DNA of 10,557 nt from UCB3 sp964415605 (GTDB taxonomy: Bacteria > Chloroflexota > Anaerolineae > Epilineales > Epilineaceae): assembly GCA_964415605.1 (NCBI GenBank), contig CAYQBA010000164.1:1-10557 (forward strand), given 5' to 3'. Position 1 is the stretch's first letter, and the number at the start of each line of letters is the position of its first letter. Made by a program: the position numbers and the translations under genes. The notes under the pieces were generated by a model. That model made no database searches. It had not been told where the DNA came from and saw only the letters and a list, made by a program, of their open reading frames with translations. Positions 1 through 6,676 of this stretch are shown piece by piece.

Positions 1-837
1 GCGGCCACGCCCGAGGCGGCGACGCCGGTCGCCGCCGCCACGGCCGGCCCCGGGGCCGGCGCCACGGCCGTCGGCGCCGCCGCGCCCACGCCCATCCCGC
101 TGCCCACGATGAGCGACAAGGCGGTGACCACCGACAGCGGGCTGCGGTTCGAGGACCTCGCGGTCGGCGAGGGCGAGCCTGCCGCCAAGGACCAGCTCGT
201 CAGCATCAACTACACCGGCTATCTCGAGGACGGCACGCTGTTCGACAGCTCCGTCCAGCGCGGCGAGCCGATCAAGTTCCAGCTCGGCGCCGCGCAGGTT
301 ATCCCCGGCTGGGACGAGGGCTGCAGCGGGATGAAGATCGGCGGCAAGCGCCTCCTGGCCATCCCGCCCGACCTGGCGTTCGGCGCCGACGGCGCGCCGC
401 CGGTGATCCCGCCCAACGCCACGCTGCTCTTCGAGGTCGAGATGCTCGGCGTCGAGCCGGCGCCGGTGGTCCCCGACAAGCCGGCCGAGGTGGCCGCGTA
501 CACCACCACCGCCAGCGGCCTGCAGTACGCCACCGTCCAGCCGGGCGACGGCGGCCTGGCGGAGGCCGAGGATACGGTCTCGGTCCATTACACCGGCTGG
601 CTCGAGGACGGCACGCTGTTCGACAGCTCGCTCAAGCGCGGCGCCCCGTTCGAGTTCACGCTCGGGACCGGGGATGTCATCCAGGGCTGGGACGAGGGCG
701 TGGCAGGCATGCGGGTCGGCGAGAAGCGCCAGCTCAAGATCCCCGGCAAGCTCGGCTACGGCGCGGCCGGCTCGCCGCCGAGGATCCCGGCGAACGCCAC
801 GCTCATCTTCGACGTGGAGCTGCTCGAGATCAAGTGA
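1..837 (+). CDS. Tandem FKBP-type peptidyl-prolyl isomerase, probably exported (5' partial)
   Basis: Two complete FKBP domains catalyse cis-trans isomerisation of Xaa-Pro bonds. They lie at about residues 10-117 and 137-242, counted from the ATG at 109. Both carry FKBP landmarks: YTG, LFDSS, a VIxGWDEG core and the terminal P-NATL-FEVE/FDVE strand. Domain 2 keeps the active-site Tyr in LGYG, while domain 1 has Phe (LAFG). The His of human FKBP12 in the following loop is Ala or Ser here. The frame stays open from base 1 to 109 and encodes an Ala/Pro/Thr/Gly linker, so the ATG at 109 is probably internal. The real start, presumably with a signal peptide or lipobox, should lie upstream of the window; export is inferred from the linker. 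The stop overlaps the start of the response regulator, implying co-transcription. Family assignment is secure; substrate is unknown. Confidence 0.93.
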   Translation, partial: AATPEAATPVAAATAGPGAGATAVGAAAPTPIPLPTMSDKAVTTDSGLRFEDLAVGEGEPAAKDQLVSINYTGYLEDGTLFDSSVQRGEPIKFQLGAAQVIPGWDEGCSGMKIGGKRLLAIPPDLAFGADGAPPVIPPNATLLFEVEMLGVEPAPVVPDKPAEVAAYTTTASGLQYATVQPGDGGLAEAEDTVSVHYTGWLEDGTLFDSSLKRGAPFEFTLGTGDVIQGWDEGVAGMRVGEKRQLKIPGKLGYGAAGSPPRIPANATLIFDVELLEIK

Positions 838-1541
838 TGCACCGCATCCTGGTCGTCGAGGACGAGCGGGCGGTCGCGCGCGGGCTGGTGTACGCGCTGG
901 AGCAGGAAGGCTTCGCGGTGGATTGGGCCGCGACCGGCGCGCGCGCGCTCGAGCTCGCGCGCGATCACAACCCGCACCTCATCCTGCTCGACGTGCGGCT
1001 GCCCGACATCGGCGGCTTCGACGTGTGTCGGCGCCTGCGCGCGAGCGGGCGCCGTCAGCCGATCCTCATGCTCACGGCGCGCGACGAGGAGGTGGACAAG
1101 GTCCTCGGCCTCGAGCTCGGGGCCGACGACTACGTGGTCAAGCCTTACAGCCTGCGCGAGCTGCACTCGCGCATCCGCGCGCTGTTGCGGCGGGCGTACG
1201 GCGAGCTCGCCGGCGAGCCGGCGACGCGCCGGCTTGTCTTTGGCGACATCGAGCTCGACCTCGACCGGATGGTCGTGCTGCGGCGCGGCCAGGCCGTGGA
1301 CCTGACCCCCATCGAGTTCCGGCTGCTGCGCCACCTCGTCGTGAACGCGGATCGCCCGTTCGACCGCGAGGCGCTGATCGAGGCCATCTGGGGCTACGAG
1401 AGCGACGTCGGCAACAGCCGGACGGTGGACGTGCACATGCGGCACCTGCGCCAGAAGCTCGAGGACGACCCGGCCGACCCGCGCTGGCTCGTGACGGTGC
1501 GGGGCATCGGCTACAAATTCCAGCCGCCGGGGAGCGCGTGA
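837..1541 (+). CDS. OmpR/PhoB-family response regulator
   Basis: This 234-residue cytoplasmic DNA-binding regulator has an N-terminal receiver domain (about 1-120). It has acidic residues E8/D9, phosphoacceptor D52 in LLDVRLPD, T80 in LTARD and K102 in VVKPYS. The C-terminal winged helix (about 125-230) has the family's LTPIEFRLLRHLV, a recognition-helix region SRTVDVHMRHLRQKL and the closing VRGIGYKF hairpin. The chosen start is the ATG at 837, whose A is the last base of the FKBP stop (TGATG overlap). A GTG one codon earlier (834) is possible. No strong Shine-Dalgarno precedes it, which fits translational coupling. The likely partner kinase is encoded at 3009-4919, separated by the PDZ gene. 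Target genes are unknown, but the inverted repeat just downstream is a candidate site. Confidence 0.96.
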   Translation: MHRILVVEDERAVARGLVYALEQEGFAVDWAATGARALELARDHNPHLILLDVRLPDIGGFDVCRRLRASGRRQPILMLTARDEEVDKVLGLELGADDYVVKPYSLRELHSRIRALLRRAYGELAGEPATRRLVFGDIELDLDRMVVLRRGQAVDLTPIEFRLLRHLVVNADRPFDREALIEAIWGYESDVGNSRTVDVHMRHLRQKLEDDPADPRWLVTVRGIGYKFQPPGSA

Positions 1542-1586
1542 CGGCGGCCGCGCTCGCCGCGTCTGGGCGCCCGGCCGCGGGCCGGG

Positions 1587-1644
1587 CCGGACGCGTGTTG
1601 CGGGATCTTCACGCAATGGCAAACGCCCCCCAACACGCGTCCGG
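1587..1644. repeat. 14-bp perfect inverted repeat between regulator and PDZ genes
   Basis: The arms CCGGACGCGTGTTG (1587-1600) and CAACACGCGTCCGG (1631-1644) are exact reverse complements separated by 30 bases. After a C-C mismatch, three further G-C pairs (1602-1604 with 1627-1629) could extend a stem. The repeat begins 46 bases after the regulator stop and ends 72 bases before the PDZ start. It could be an RNA hairpin acting as a terminator or stabiliser, or a DNA operator with half-sites centred 44 bp apart. There is no T tract. The rest of 1542-1716 shows no convincing gene or consensus promoter. Confidence 0.6.
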
Positions 1645-1703
1645 TATCGTGGTGAACGGGCGGTCCGGCAACGGGTCGGGCGCCTCGTGACCCATGACCG
1701 ATC

Positions 1704-1710
1704 AAAGGAG
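1704..1710 (+). promoter_or_regulatory. Ribosome binding site fixing the PDZ-protein start
   Basis: AAAGGAG lies 6 bases before the ATG at 1717. It favours that start over the GTG at 1687, which has no comparable site and would add a hydrophilic extension before the hydrophobic anchor. Confidence 0.8.
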
Positions 1711-1716
1711 AGTTGC

Positions 1717-2895
1717 ATGTTGAAGCGCATCCTGTCGCTGGCGGCGGCCGCCGGTGCCCTCGGACTCCTGGCGCTCGCCCTCGCCGTGACGTACCGGTTT
1801 CGTGCCGGCCTGACCGATCCGGCCCCGGCCCAACCCGGGGGCCCCCGGGGGGCCCCGCCCGGCCACACGAGCGCCGGCACGCCTGAGGGGGGGGCGGGCG
1901 ACCCCGCCTGCCACGCGGCCGGCGCATCGGAGGCGAGCGCCGACGACCTGGCGCCGCCCGCCGTCCTCGCCGACCCGGCGGTGCCGGTCGAGGACGTGCT
2001 CGTCACGATCGCCGACGGCACGAGCGGGACCGTCGAGTCCGGCCCGGGCATCGTCGTCTCGGCCCTGGTCAAGGACGGCCCGGCCGCCCGGGCGGGCGTG
2101 CGACGGGGTGACATCGTCCTGGCGGTCGGCGGCCGGACCGTCGATCGCCTCGCCGACATCCACCGCGCCCTGGCCGACCGCCAGGCGGGCGATGCGGTCG
2201 TGCTCAAGGTGCTGCGCGGCGACGACGAGGTCGCCCTCACGGCCACGCTCGACGAAGCGCACGGGCGCCTCCTCGGCATCGTGCCGTGCGCACCCGGCGG
2301 TGCGGCCATCCGCATGGTCCACGGCCCACTGCATCCGGGCGCACGCGTCGAGGCCATCGCCGCCGGCGGCCCCGCGGCGGCGGCCGGCCTGCGCCCGGGT
2401 GACGTGATCGCCAGCGTCGACGGCCAGGCGGTCGATGCCGAGCACCCGCTCGGCGACCTCATCGCGGCCCGCAAGCCCGGCGACCGTGTGGCCTTGACGG
2501 TGCACCGGGCCGAGGAGACGCGGCGCGATGACGGCGCCGGCGGCGTGACCGTCGAGGCCACGGTCGAGCCCGTCACGGTCACGGCCACGCTCGGCGAGAA
2601 GCCGGATTCGCCGGGGGCCGCGTACCTCGGGGTGACCTACGCCGACGGCCCGGTCGTCCGCGTCTTCGAGGGCGACGACGCGGTGCACGGGACGACCGGG
2701 CACACGTTCACGTGGAGGCTCGACAGCGGCCTCGGTCGCTTCTTCGGCCACGGCGACGCGCCCGCCATCGAGGTCGCGCCGCTGCCGGATGCCGACGCGG
2801 TCCAGCCGGTCGCGCCGCAGTCCGTGCCGTCGGTTCCGGGCGTGCCGGCGATCCCCCCGGCGCCGGTGGCGCCGGAATCGCTCGGCGACGCGTGA
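1717..2895 (+). CDS. Membrane-anchored double-PDZ protein without a protease domain
   Basis: The protein has 392 residues. A short basic N-terminus and hydrophobic stretch (about 5-26) form an uncleaved anchor or signal peptide, so the rest should be outside the cytoplasm. After a Gly/Pro/Ala-rich linker (about 31-90) come PDZ 1 (about 110-180; DGPAARAGVRRGDIVLAVGG) and PDZ 2 (about 205-295; GGPAAAAGLRPGDVIASVDG). An LGV motif at 304-306 resembles the opening of a third PDZ domain, but no complete domain follows. The C-terminus (about 350-392) is Pro-rich. HtrA/DegP/DegS proteins combine PDZ with a trypsin-like domain; no such domain or His-Asp-Ser arrangement is visible here. PDZ domains usually bind exposed C-termini, so a sensor or adaptor role for the flanking two-component system is inferred. 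G/C homopolymers at 1834-1900 lie in the linker and may hide small sequence errors, although the frame is intact. Confidence 0.88.
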   Translation: MLKRILSLAAAAGALGLLALALAVTYRFRAGLTDPAPAQPGGPRGAPPGHTSAGTPEGGAGDPACHAAGASEASADDLAPPAVLADPAVPVEDVLVTIADGTSGTVESGPGIVVSALVKDGPAARAGVRRGDIVLAVGGRTVDRLADIHRALADRQAGDAVVLKVLRGDDEVALTATLDEAHGRLLGIVPCAPGGAAIRMVHGPLHPGARVEAIAAGGPAAAAGLRPGDVIASVDGQAVDAEHPLGDLIAARKPGDRVALTVHRAEETRRDDGAGGVTVEATVEPVTVTATLGEKPDSPGAAYLGVTYADGPVVRVFEGDDAVHGTTGHTFTWRLDSGLGRFFGHGDAPAIEVAPLPDADAVQPVAPQSVPSVPGVPAIPPAPVAPESLGDA

Positions 2896-2914
2896 CCGAC
2901 TGACGAGATCAGCG

Positions 2915-2949
2915 GGGGGAGGGGACGCCCCGGCGGCGTCCCCTCCCCC
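2915..2949 (+). terminator. Perfect 15-bp G/C hairpin after the PDZ gene (terminator-like, no T tract)
   Basis: The arms GGGGGAGGGGACGCC (2915-2929) and GGCGTCCCCTCCCCC (2935-2949) pair perfectly around a five-base loop CCGGC, beginning 20 bases after the PDZ stop. The stem is very strong, but the downstream sequence is GC-rich with no U run, so it is not a textbook intrinsic terminator. It may terminate partially, protect the 3' end of the upstream mRNA, or lower kinase expression relative to the upstream genes. Confidence 0.7.
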
Positions 2950-3008
2950 GCGCCACGACGGCGGCCCGCCGCGGCCGGCGGCGCCCACGAACTCCAGGAT
3001 CGCGCGCG

Positions 3009-4919
3009 ATGCTCACCTCCATCCGCTGGCGCCTGGTCGCCAGCTACGTCTTGCTCACCGTGCTCACCGTCGGCATCCTCGGCACGCTCACGCTGTCGCT
3101 CGTGCGGCGCTTCAGCCAGCAGCGCGAGGTCGACGTCCTGACGGCCAACGCCCGTGCCTTGGCGGAGCAGGCCGCCCCGTTGGTCGCGCTGCCGGCCGGA
3201 ACCCGGCAGCGCGCCGCCCCGGCGGTGGTCGTGCGGTCACCGCGGACGGCCGTCGCGGGCCCCGAGACCGGCCCGGTGCCCGCCGCGTCGGCGGTCGGCG
3301 GTACCGTCGGCCCGGCGATGGCGGTCACCGGGGCGCCCGCCGCGTTGGGACACCTGGCGCGCTCGACGGCGTTTCTGATCGACGCCCGGGTTCGGGTGCT
3401 GACGCCCGACGAGCACGTCCTGGTCGACTCCGGGCCGCGTACGGGCGACCCGGAGGTGTTCTGGATCACCGAACGGGCCGGCGACGTGNNNNNNNNNNAA
3501 GACGCCGCCCGGGCCAGCGGCGCCGGCGACGTCGACGGTGCCATGGACATCCCGCACATGGCCTTCGGCGGCGCCGGCGGCAAGGTCCGCGTCGTGCGGC
3601 TGTCGGCGCCCGACGCGCTCGGCAGCATCACGCAAACCGTCATGATCGCGGGCTTCCTGCCGTCGGACACGGCGGTGGGCCAAGCGGCGGGGGCCGCGGC
3701 GCGCCCCGCCGGCAGCGGGGATACCCCCCAGCTGGCGGCCGCGTTCGAGCTGGCGCTCCCGGCGGGCGCGCCGATCGCGATGCCGGCCGGCCCGCACACC
3801 GCCACATTGCGGATCGGCGCCTTCGGCCACCCCGGGACCGGCGACGCCCTCACGCCGGTGCCGGGCATCGCTTCGGACCGGGTCATCCGCGTCCCGATCG
3901 GCGGTCCGGATCGCACCGTCGGCTTCGTCGAGATCAGCCAGGGTCCCGACCTCGAGTCCGCCGCGGTGGCCTTCACCCGCCATGCGTTCAACCTGGCCGC
4001 CGTCGCGGCGTCGCTCCTGGCGGGGATCCTGGGACTGGTGGTGTCGCGGAGCTTGACGGCCCCGTTGCGCGACCTGGCGGGCGCCGCGGCGCGCGCCCAC
4101 GCCGGCGACCTGTCGGTGCGCGCGCCGGTGCAGGGTCGCGACGAGATCGCGCGCGTGGCCGAGCAGTTCAACGCGATGGCCGAGCGGCTGCAGGCCAGCT
4201 TCGTGGCCCTGGCCGAGGAGCGCGACGCCCTCCGCCGGTTCGTCGCCGACGCCTCGCACGAGCTGCGCACGCCCATCACGGCGCTGCGCAACTTCAACGA
4301 TCTCCTGCAGTCGCCGGACGTCGACGAGACCGCCCGCCGCGAGTTCCTCGCCGAGAGCAGCGCCCAGCTCGAGCGGCTCACGTGGGTCACCCGCAACCTG
4401 CTGGACCTGTCGCGCTTCGACGCGGGTCTGGTCGATCTCGACCTGGTCGACTGCGAGGCCGGCGACGTGCTCGCGTCGGTCGCGGCCGCGTTCCAGCCCA
4501 CGGCCGCCGCGCGCGGGGTCGACCTCCAGGTCGCGGACGGGGCGGCCGGCGTGACATGGCGCTGCGACCCGGCGCGCGTGGCGCTCGCGTTATCCAACCT
4601 GATGGACAACGCGCTCAAGTTCACGCCGCGCGGCGGGCGCGTGGAGATCGGCGCCTCCGCGGCGGAGGGCGGGGTGCGGCTGTGGGTCCACGACTCCGGC
4701 CCGGGCATCCCGGCATCCGACGCGGGGCGCGTGCTCGAGCGCTTCTACCGAGGTGCCACCGTGCCGGCCCACGACGCGGCGGCCGGCAGCGGGCTCGGCC
4801 TTGCCATCGTCAAGAGCGTCATGGACGCGCACGCGGGGCGCGTGGAGGTCGGCACGGCGCCCGGAGGCGGTTGCGCGGCCAGCCTGTGGTTCGGCGGCGG
4901 TGGCCCAGCCGCGCGGTGA
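3009..4919 (+). CDS. Sensor histidine kinase with large extracytoplasmic domain (contains N gap)
   Basis: This membrane kinase of about 636 residues probably phosphorylates the regulator at 837-1541. The order is TM1 (about 8-32), an Ala/Pro/Gly-rich extracytoplasmic sensor (about 33-324), TM2 (about 326-345), HAMP (about 346-400), HisKA with H417 in DASHELRTPIT, and HATPase_c with the N box (NLMDNALKF), G1 (DSGPGIP), F box (ERFYRG) and G2 (GSGLGLAIV). All catalytic motifs are intact. The start is the ATG at 3009 with AGGA nine bases upstream. Ten Ns at 3489-3498 fall in the sensor. The frame is the same on both sides, but the true gap length is unknown, so about four residues or more are missing. 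The sensor matches no PAS, Cache or CHASE signature that I recognise, so the ligand is unknown. Confidence 0.95.
   Translation: MLTSIRWRLVASYVLLTVLTVGILGTLTLSLVRRFSQQREVDVLTANARALAEQAAPLVALPAGTRQRAAPAVVVRSPRTAVAGPETGPVPAASAVGGTVGPAMAVTGAPAALGHLARSTAFLIDARVRVLTPDEHVLVDSGPRTGDPEVFWITERAGDVXXXXDAARASGAGDVDGAMDIPHMAFGGAGGKVRVVRLSAPDALGSITQTVMIAGFLPSDTAVGQAAGAAARPAGSGDTPQLAAAFELALPAGAPIAMPAGPHTATLRIGAFGHPGTGDALTPVPGIASDRVIRVPIGGPDRTVGFVEISQGPDLESAAVAFTRHAFNLAAVAASLLAGILGLVVSRSLTAPLRDLAGAAARAHAGDLSVRAPVQGRDEIARVAEQFNAMAERLQASFVALAEERDALRRFVADASHELRTPITALRNFNDLLQSPDVDETARREFLAESSAQLERLTWVTRNLLDLSRFDAGLVDLDLVDCEAGDVLASVAAAFQPTAAARGVDLQVADGAAGVTWRCDPARVALALSNLMDNALKFTPRGGRVEIGASAAEGGVRLWVHDSGPGIPASDAGRVLERFYRGATVPAHDAAAGSGLGLAIVKSVMDAHAGRVEVGTAPGGGCAASLWFGGGGPAAR
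3489..3498. other. Assembly gap (10 N)
   Basis: Ten consecutive Ns interrupt the sensor domain of the histidine kinase. A round length of ten is typical of a scaffolding placeholder, so the real distance may differ. The reading frame and protein style match on both sides, which argues that the join itself is correct. Confidence 0.98.
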
Positions 4920-4950
4920 GCGGCGCGCCGCCCGGGGCGACCCGATCTGG

Positions 4951-5487
4951 TCAGCGGCACTCGATGCCCACGAGCTGCCATGCCCCATCGCCGGCGGCGG
5001 CGACGGTGACCGTGACGGGGAACGGGATCCCCTGACCCGCGTGCCACATGTCCACGCGGGCGACCATTCGATCGGCGCCGTCCGGCTGCAGCGAGACGAC
5101 TTCGGCGCGCTCGGGCACCTCGGCGGCGCACACGAAGGGATCGGCGGACAGCCCGTCGGCGCCCGCCGCCTCGACGAGATCGTCGATCTGGTCGGCGAGG
5201 TCGCCGCCGATGCGGGGATCGTCGTGGTAGCCGCCGGCGGCGAGATCCGAGGTCACCCGGCCGGTCTTGGGGTCGACGCGCGCCTTGGCGAGGTAAGCGG
5301 TGAAGAAGTCCTCGACGAAGCGCGTCGCCGCGGCGGCGGCCGGATCGTCCGCCGGGGCCGCCGTGGGGGCCGTGCCCGGCGCCCCTCCGCACGCGGCCAC
5401 CGTGAGGGCGGCCGCCAGACCCGCGGCGCACCGTCGCGGCGAGAGCGGTGACCGGAATCGGCGTCGGCGATGGTGTTGGAACTGCAC
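4951..5487 (-). CDS. Small lipoprotein, possibly DUF3828-like
   Basis: The protein has 178 residues. A basic N-terminus (HHRRRRFR, RR) and hydrophobic stretch lead to a lipobox ending at Cys33 (TVAAC-GG), so it should be lipidated and held on the outer face of a membrane. A short Ala/Pro/Thr linker follows. The mature domain (about 53-178) begins with an aromatic helix (TRFVEDFFTAYLAKA), contains DPFVCAAEVPE and ends in WQLVGIEC. The DPF-C-A-x-x-x-P stretch and the overall layout recall DUF3828 proteins; this is recall, not a search. The start is the GTG at 5487 on the minus strand, with GAGGAG five bases upstream. It is divergent from the cohesin gene and convergent with the kinase (31-base gap). 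Function unknown. Confidence 0.85.
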   Translation of the reverse strand: MQFQHHRRRRFRSPLSPRRCAAGLAAALTVAACGGAPGTAPTAAPADDPAAAAATRFVEDFFTAYLAKARVDPKTGRVTSDLAAGGYHDDPRIGGDLADQIDDLVEAAGADGLSADPFVCAAEVPERAEVVSLQPDGADRMVARVDMWHAGQGIPFPVTVTVAAAGDGAWQLVGIECR

Positions 5488-5492
5488 GATGG

Positions 5493-5498
5493 CTCCTC
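5493..5498 (-). promoter_or_regulatory. Ribosome binding site of the small lipoprotein
   Basis: On the minus strand GAGGAG lies five bases before the GTG at 5487, supporting this non-ATG start. The contrast with the divergent gene, which has no ribosome binding site, is clear. Confidence 0.8.
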
Positions 5499-5505
5499 AG
5501 GCGAG

Positions 5506-5541
5506 TTGAACGGCGCGGACGGCAGATTTATAATGGGTCAA
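5506..5541 (+). promoter_or_regulatory. Sigma70-type promoter for a leaderless transcript of the cohesin gene
   Basis: TTGAAC (5506-5511), a 17-base spacer and a perfect TATAAT (5529-5534) form a near-consensus housekeeping promoter, an isolated AT island in GC-rich DNA. The ATG at 5541 starts seven bases after the end of the -10 box, where transcription is expected to begin, so the mRNA should have no 5' leader. No Shine-Dalgarno precedes the ATG. Confidence 0.75.
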
Positions 5542-5555
5542 TGTCCCATCGCCAA
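5527..5555 (-). promoter_or_regulatory. Overlapping divergent promoter for the small lipoprotein
   Basis: Read on the minus strand, TTGGCG (5555-5550), 17 bases and TATAAA (5532-5527) form a good sigma70-type promoter. Its -10 box shares four bases with the plus-strand TATAAT, and its -35 box lies inside the first codons of the cohesin gene. Predicted initiation near 5520 would give a leader of about 33 bases containing the GAGGAG site. Confidence 0.55.
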
Positions 5556-6668
5556 ACGTTCACACGGCCGCCGGCCGTCCCACGCAACCCCAGCACCGGT
5601 CGTCTGGCCGCCCAGGCCCGACGGCGTGGCCGCCGCTTGGCGCTCGGCGGCCTGGTCATGGCCGGCATCGCCGGCGCCGTGGCCGCGCAGCCCGAGCCCA
5701 CCGTCGTCGTCCAACCGGACGTCGCGCGCGCCCCGGTGGGCGGCGCGGTCGAGATCGCGATCGACGTTCGCGACGCCGACAACATCGGGGCGTTCCAGTT
5801 CACGCTCGGCTTCCCGGCCGGCCTCGTCGCCTACGAAGGCGTCACGGTCGGTCCGTTCATCGGGCAGACCGGTCGCGTCGTGCGGGCGCTGCCGCCGATC
5901 ATCCAGACCGGCAGCGTCACGTTGGCTGTCACGACCGAGCGCGGCGCCCCGGGCGCCAGCGGGTCGGGCACGCTCGCCCGCGTGCGGTTCACCGGCCTCG
6001 ACGCGGGCGAGGGGCCGCTGACCCTCTCCGACGTGCTCCTGTCCGACGCCGACAACGGCAACCGCATCCGCGCGAGCGTCAGCCATGGCCGGGTCGTGAT
6101 CGGCCCGCTCGTCACCCCGACCCCCACCCCCATCCGCGTCGCGTTGCCCATGGCCTTCCTCCGGGTGGGCCTCGCGTCGCTGCCGCCGCCCGCCACGGTG
6201 GCGCCAGCGACGGCGACGGCAGCGCCGGCGACCACCACGCCATCGCCGGCCGTGACCCTGCCGCCGCCCGCGACACCGACGCGCGATGCCACGCCGCTGC
6301 CCTCGCCGACCGCCACGGCGGCGGCCACGGCAACCCCGGACAAGCCCGCGCCCAAGATCGGTGAGCTGCAGTGCCGCACCACCAACGAGTGGGTGACCAT
6401 CGTGAACACCGGCGGCGCGGCCCTGGATCTCGAGGGCTGGATGTTGTTCTCGACCACCGGCATCCAGACCTACACCTTCGAGGACCCGTATGTGCTCGAC
6501 CCGGGTGCGACGGTCTACCTGCACAGTGGGCCGCAGGCCCCGCGCACCGAGGGCAACCGCATCCGGTGGACCCAGAACTACATCTGGAACGACGTGGACG
6601 GCGACACGGCCCAGCTGAAGAGCCCCCGGCCGAACAGCGTCATCATCGACACCAAAGACTGCGAGTGA
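5541..6668 (+). CDS. Secreted cohesin - Pro/Thr linker - lamin-tail domain protein
   Basis: The protein has 375 residues. A long basic N-region (to RRRGRR, 27-32) and hydrophobic core (33-49) form a signal peptide, likely cut after AVAAQ (50). Residues 53-188 resemble a cohesin-type beta-sandwich: VGGAVEIAIDVRDADNIGAFQFTLGF, a Gly-rich turn, LARVRFTG, and the closing strand HGRVVIG. A Pro/Thr/Ala linker (191-270) contains a hydrophobic patch IRVALPMAFLR (198-208). Residues 272-375 match a lamin-tail domain (EWVTIVNTGGAALDLEGWMLF, YTF, VLDPGATVYLHSG, and the W-DG-TA-LK ending). The ATG at 5541 is chosen over an upstream GTG at 5448 because a consensus promoter lies between them. Cohesins bind dockerins; one is encoded at 8835-8975, making that protein a candidate partner. 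A cohesin-fold carbohydrate-binding role is the alternative. Confidence 0.88.
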   Translation: MSHRQTFTRPPAVPRNPSTGRLAAQARRRGRRLALGGLVMAGIAGAVAAQPEPTVVVQPDVARAPVGGAVEIAIDVRDADNIGAFQFTLGFPAGLVAYEGVTVGPFIGQTGRVVRALPPIIQTGSVTLAVTTERGAPGASGSGTLARVRFTGLDAGEGPLTLSDVLLSDADNGNRIRASVSHGRVVIGPLVTPTPTPIRVALPMAFLRVGLASLPPPATVAPATATAAPATTTPSPAVTLPPPATPTRDATPLPSPTATAAATATPDKPAPKIGELQCRTTNEWVTIVNTGGAALDLEGWMLFSTTGIQTYTFEDPYVLDPGATVYLHSGPQAPRTEGNRIRWTQNYIWNDVDGDTAQLKSPRPNSVIIDTKDCE

Positions 6669-6676
6669 CCCTCGCC

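Noticed and set aside
1834..1900. G/C-rich runs in the PDZ-protein linker, considered as a second homopolymer artefact
   Set aside because: Runs are short (up to 8), the frame is intact, and the flanking signal and PDZ domains are in the same frame, so a real Gly/Pro-rich linker is sufficient.
756..2588. Long minus-strand open frame of 610 residues
   Set aside because: It is antisense to the response regulator and PDZ genes, Arg/Ala/Pro-rich with no domain, and typical of GC-rich codon-position bias.
4920..4931. 12-base palindrome GCGGCGCGCCGC right after the kinase stop, considered as a terminator
   Set aside because: It has no loop and no T tract, and such palindromes are common at this GC content; too weak to call.
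2789..5035. Plus-strand open frame of 748 residues overlapping the kinase
   Set aside because: It is a shifted-frame shadow of the kinase with repetitive Arg/Gly composition; the kinase frame has all the catalytic motifs.
5448..5540. Upstream GTG start extending the cohesin protein by 31 residues
   Set aside because: The extension would overlap the divergent lipoprotein start and the promoter, and would bury the signal peptide further from the N-terminus.
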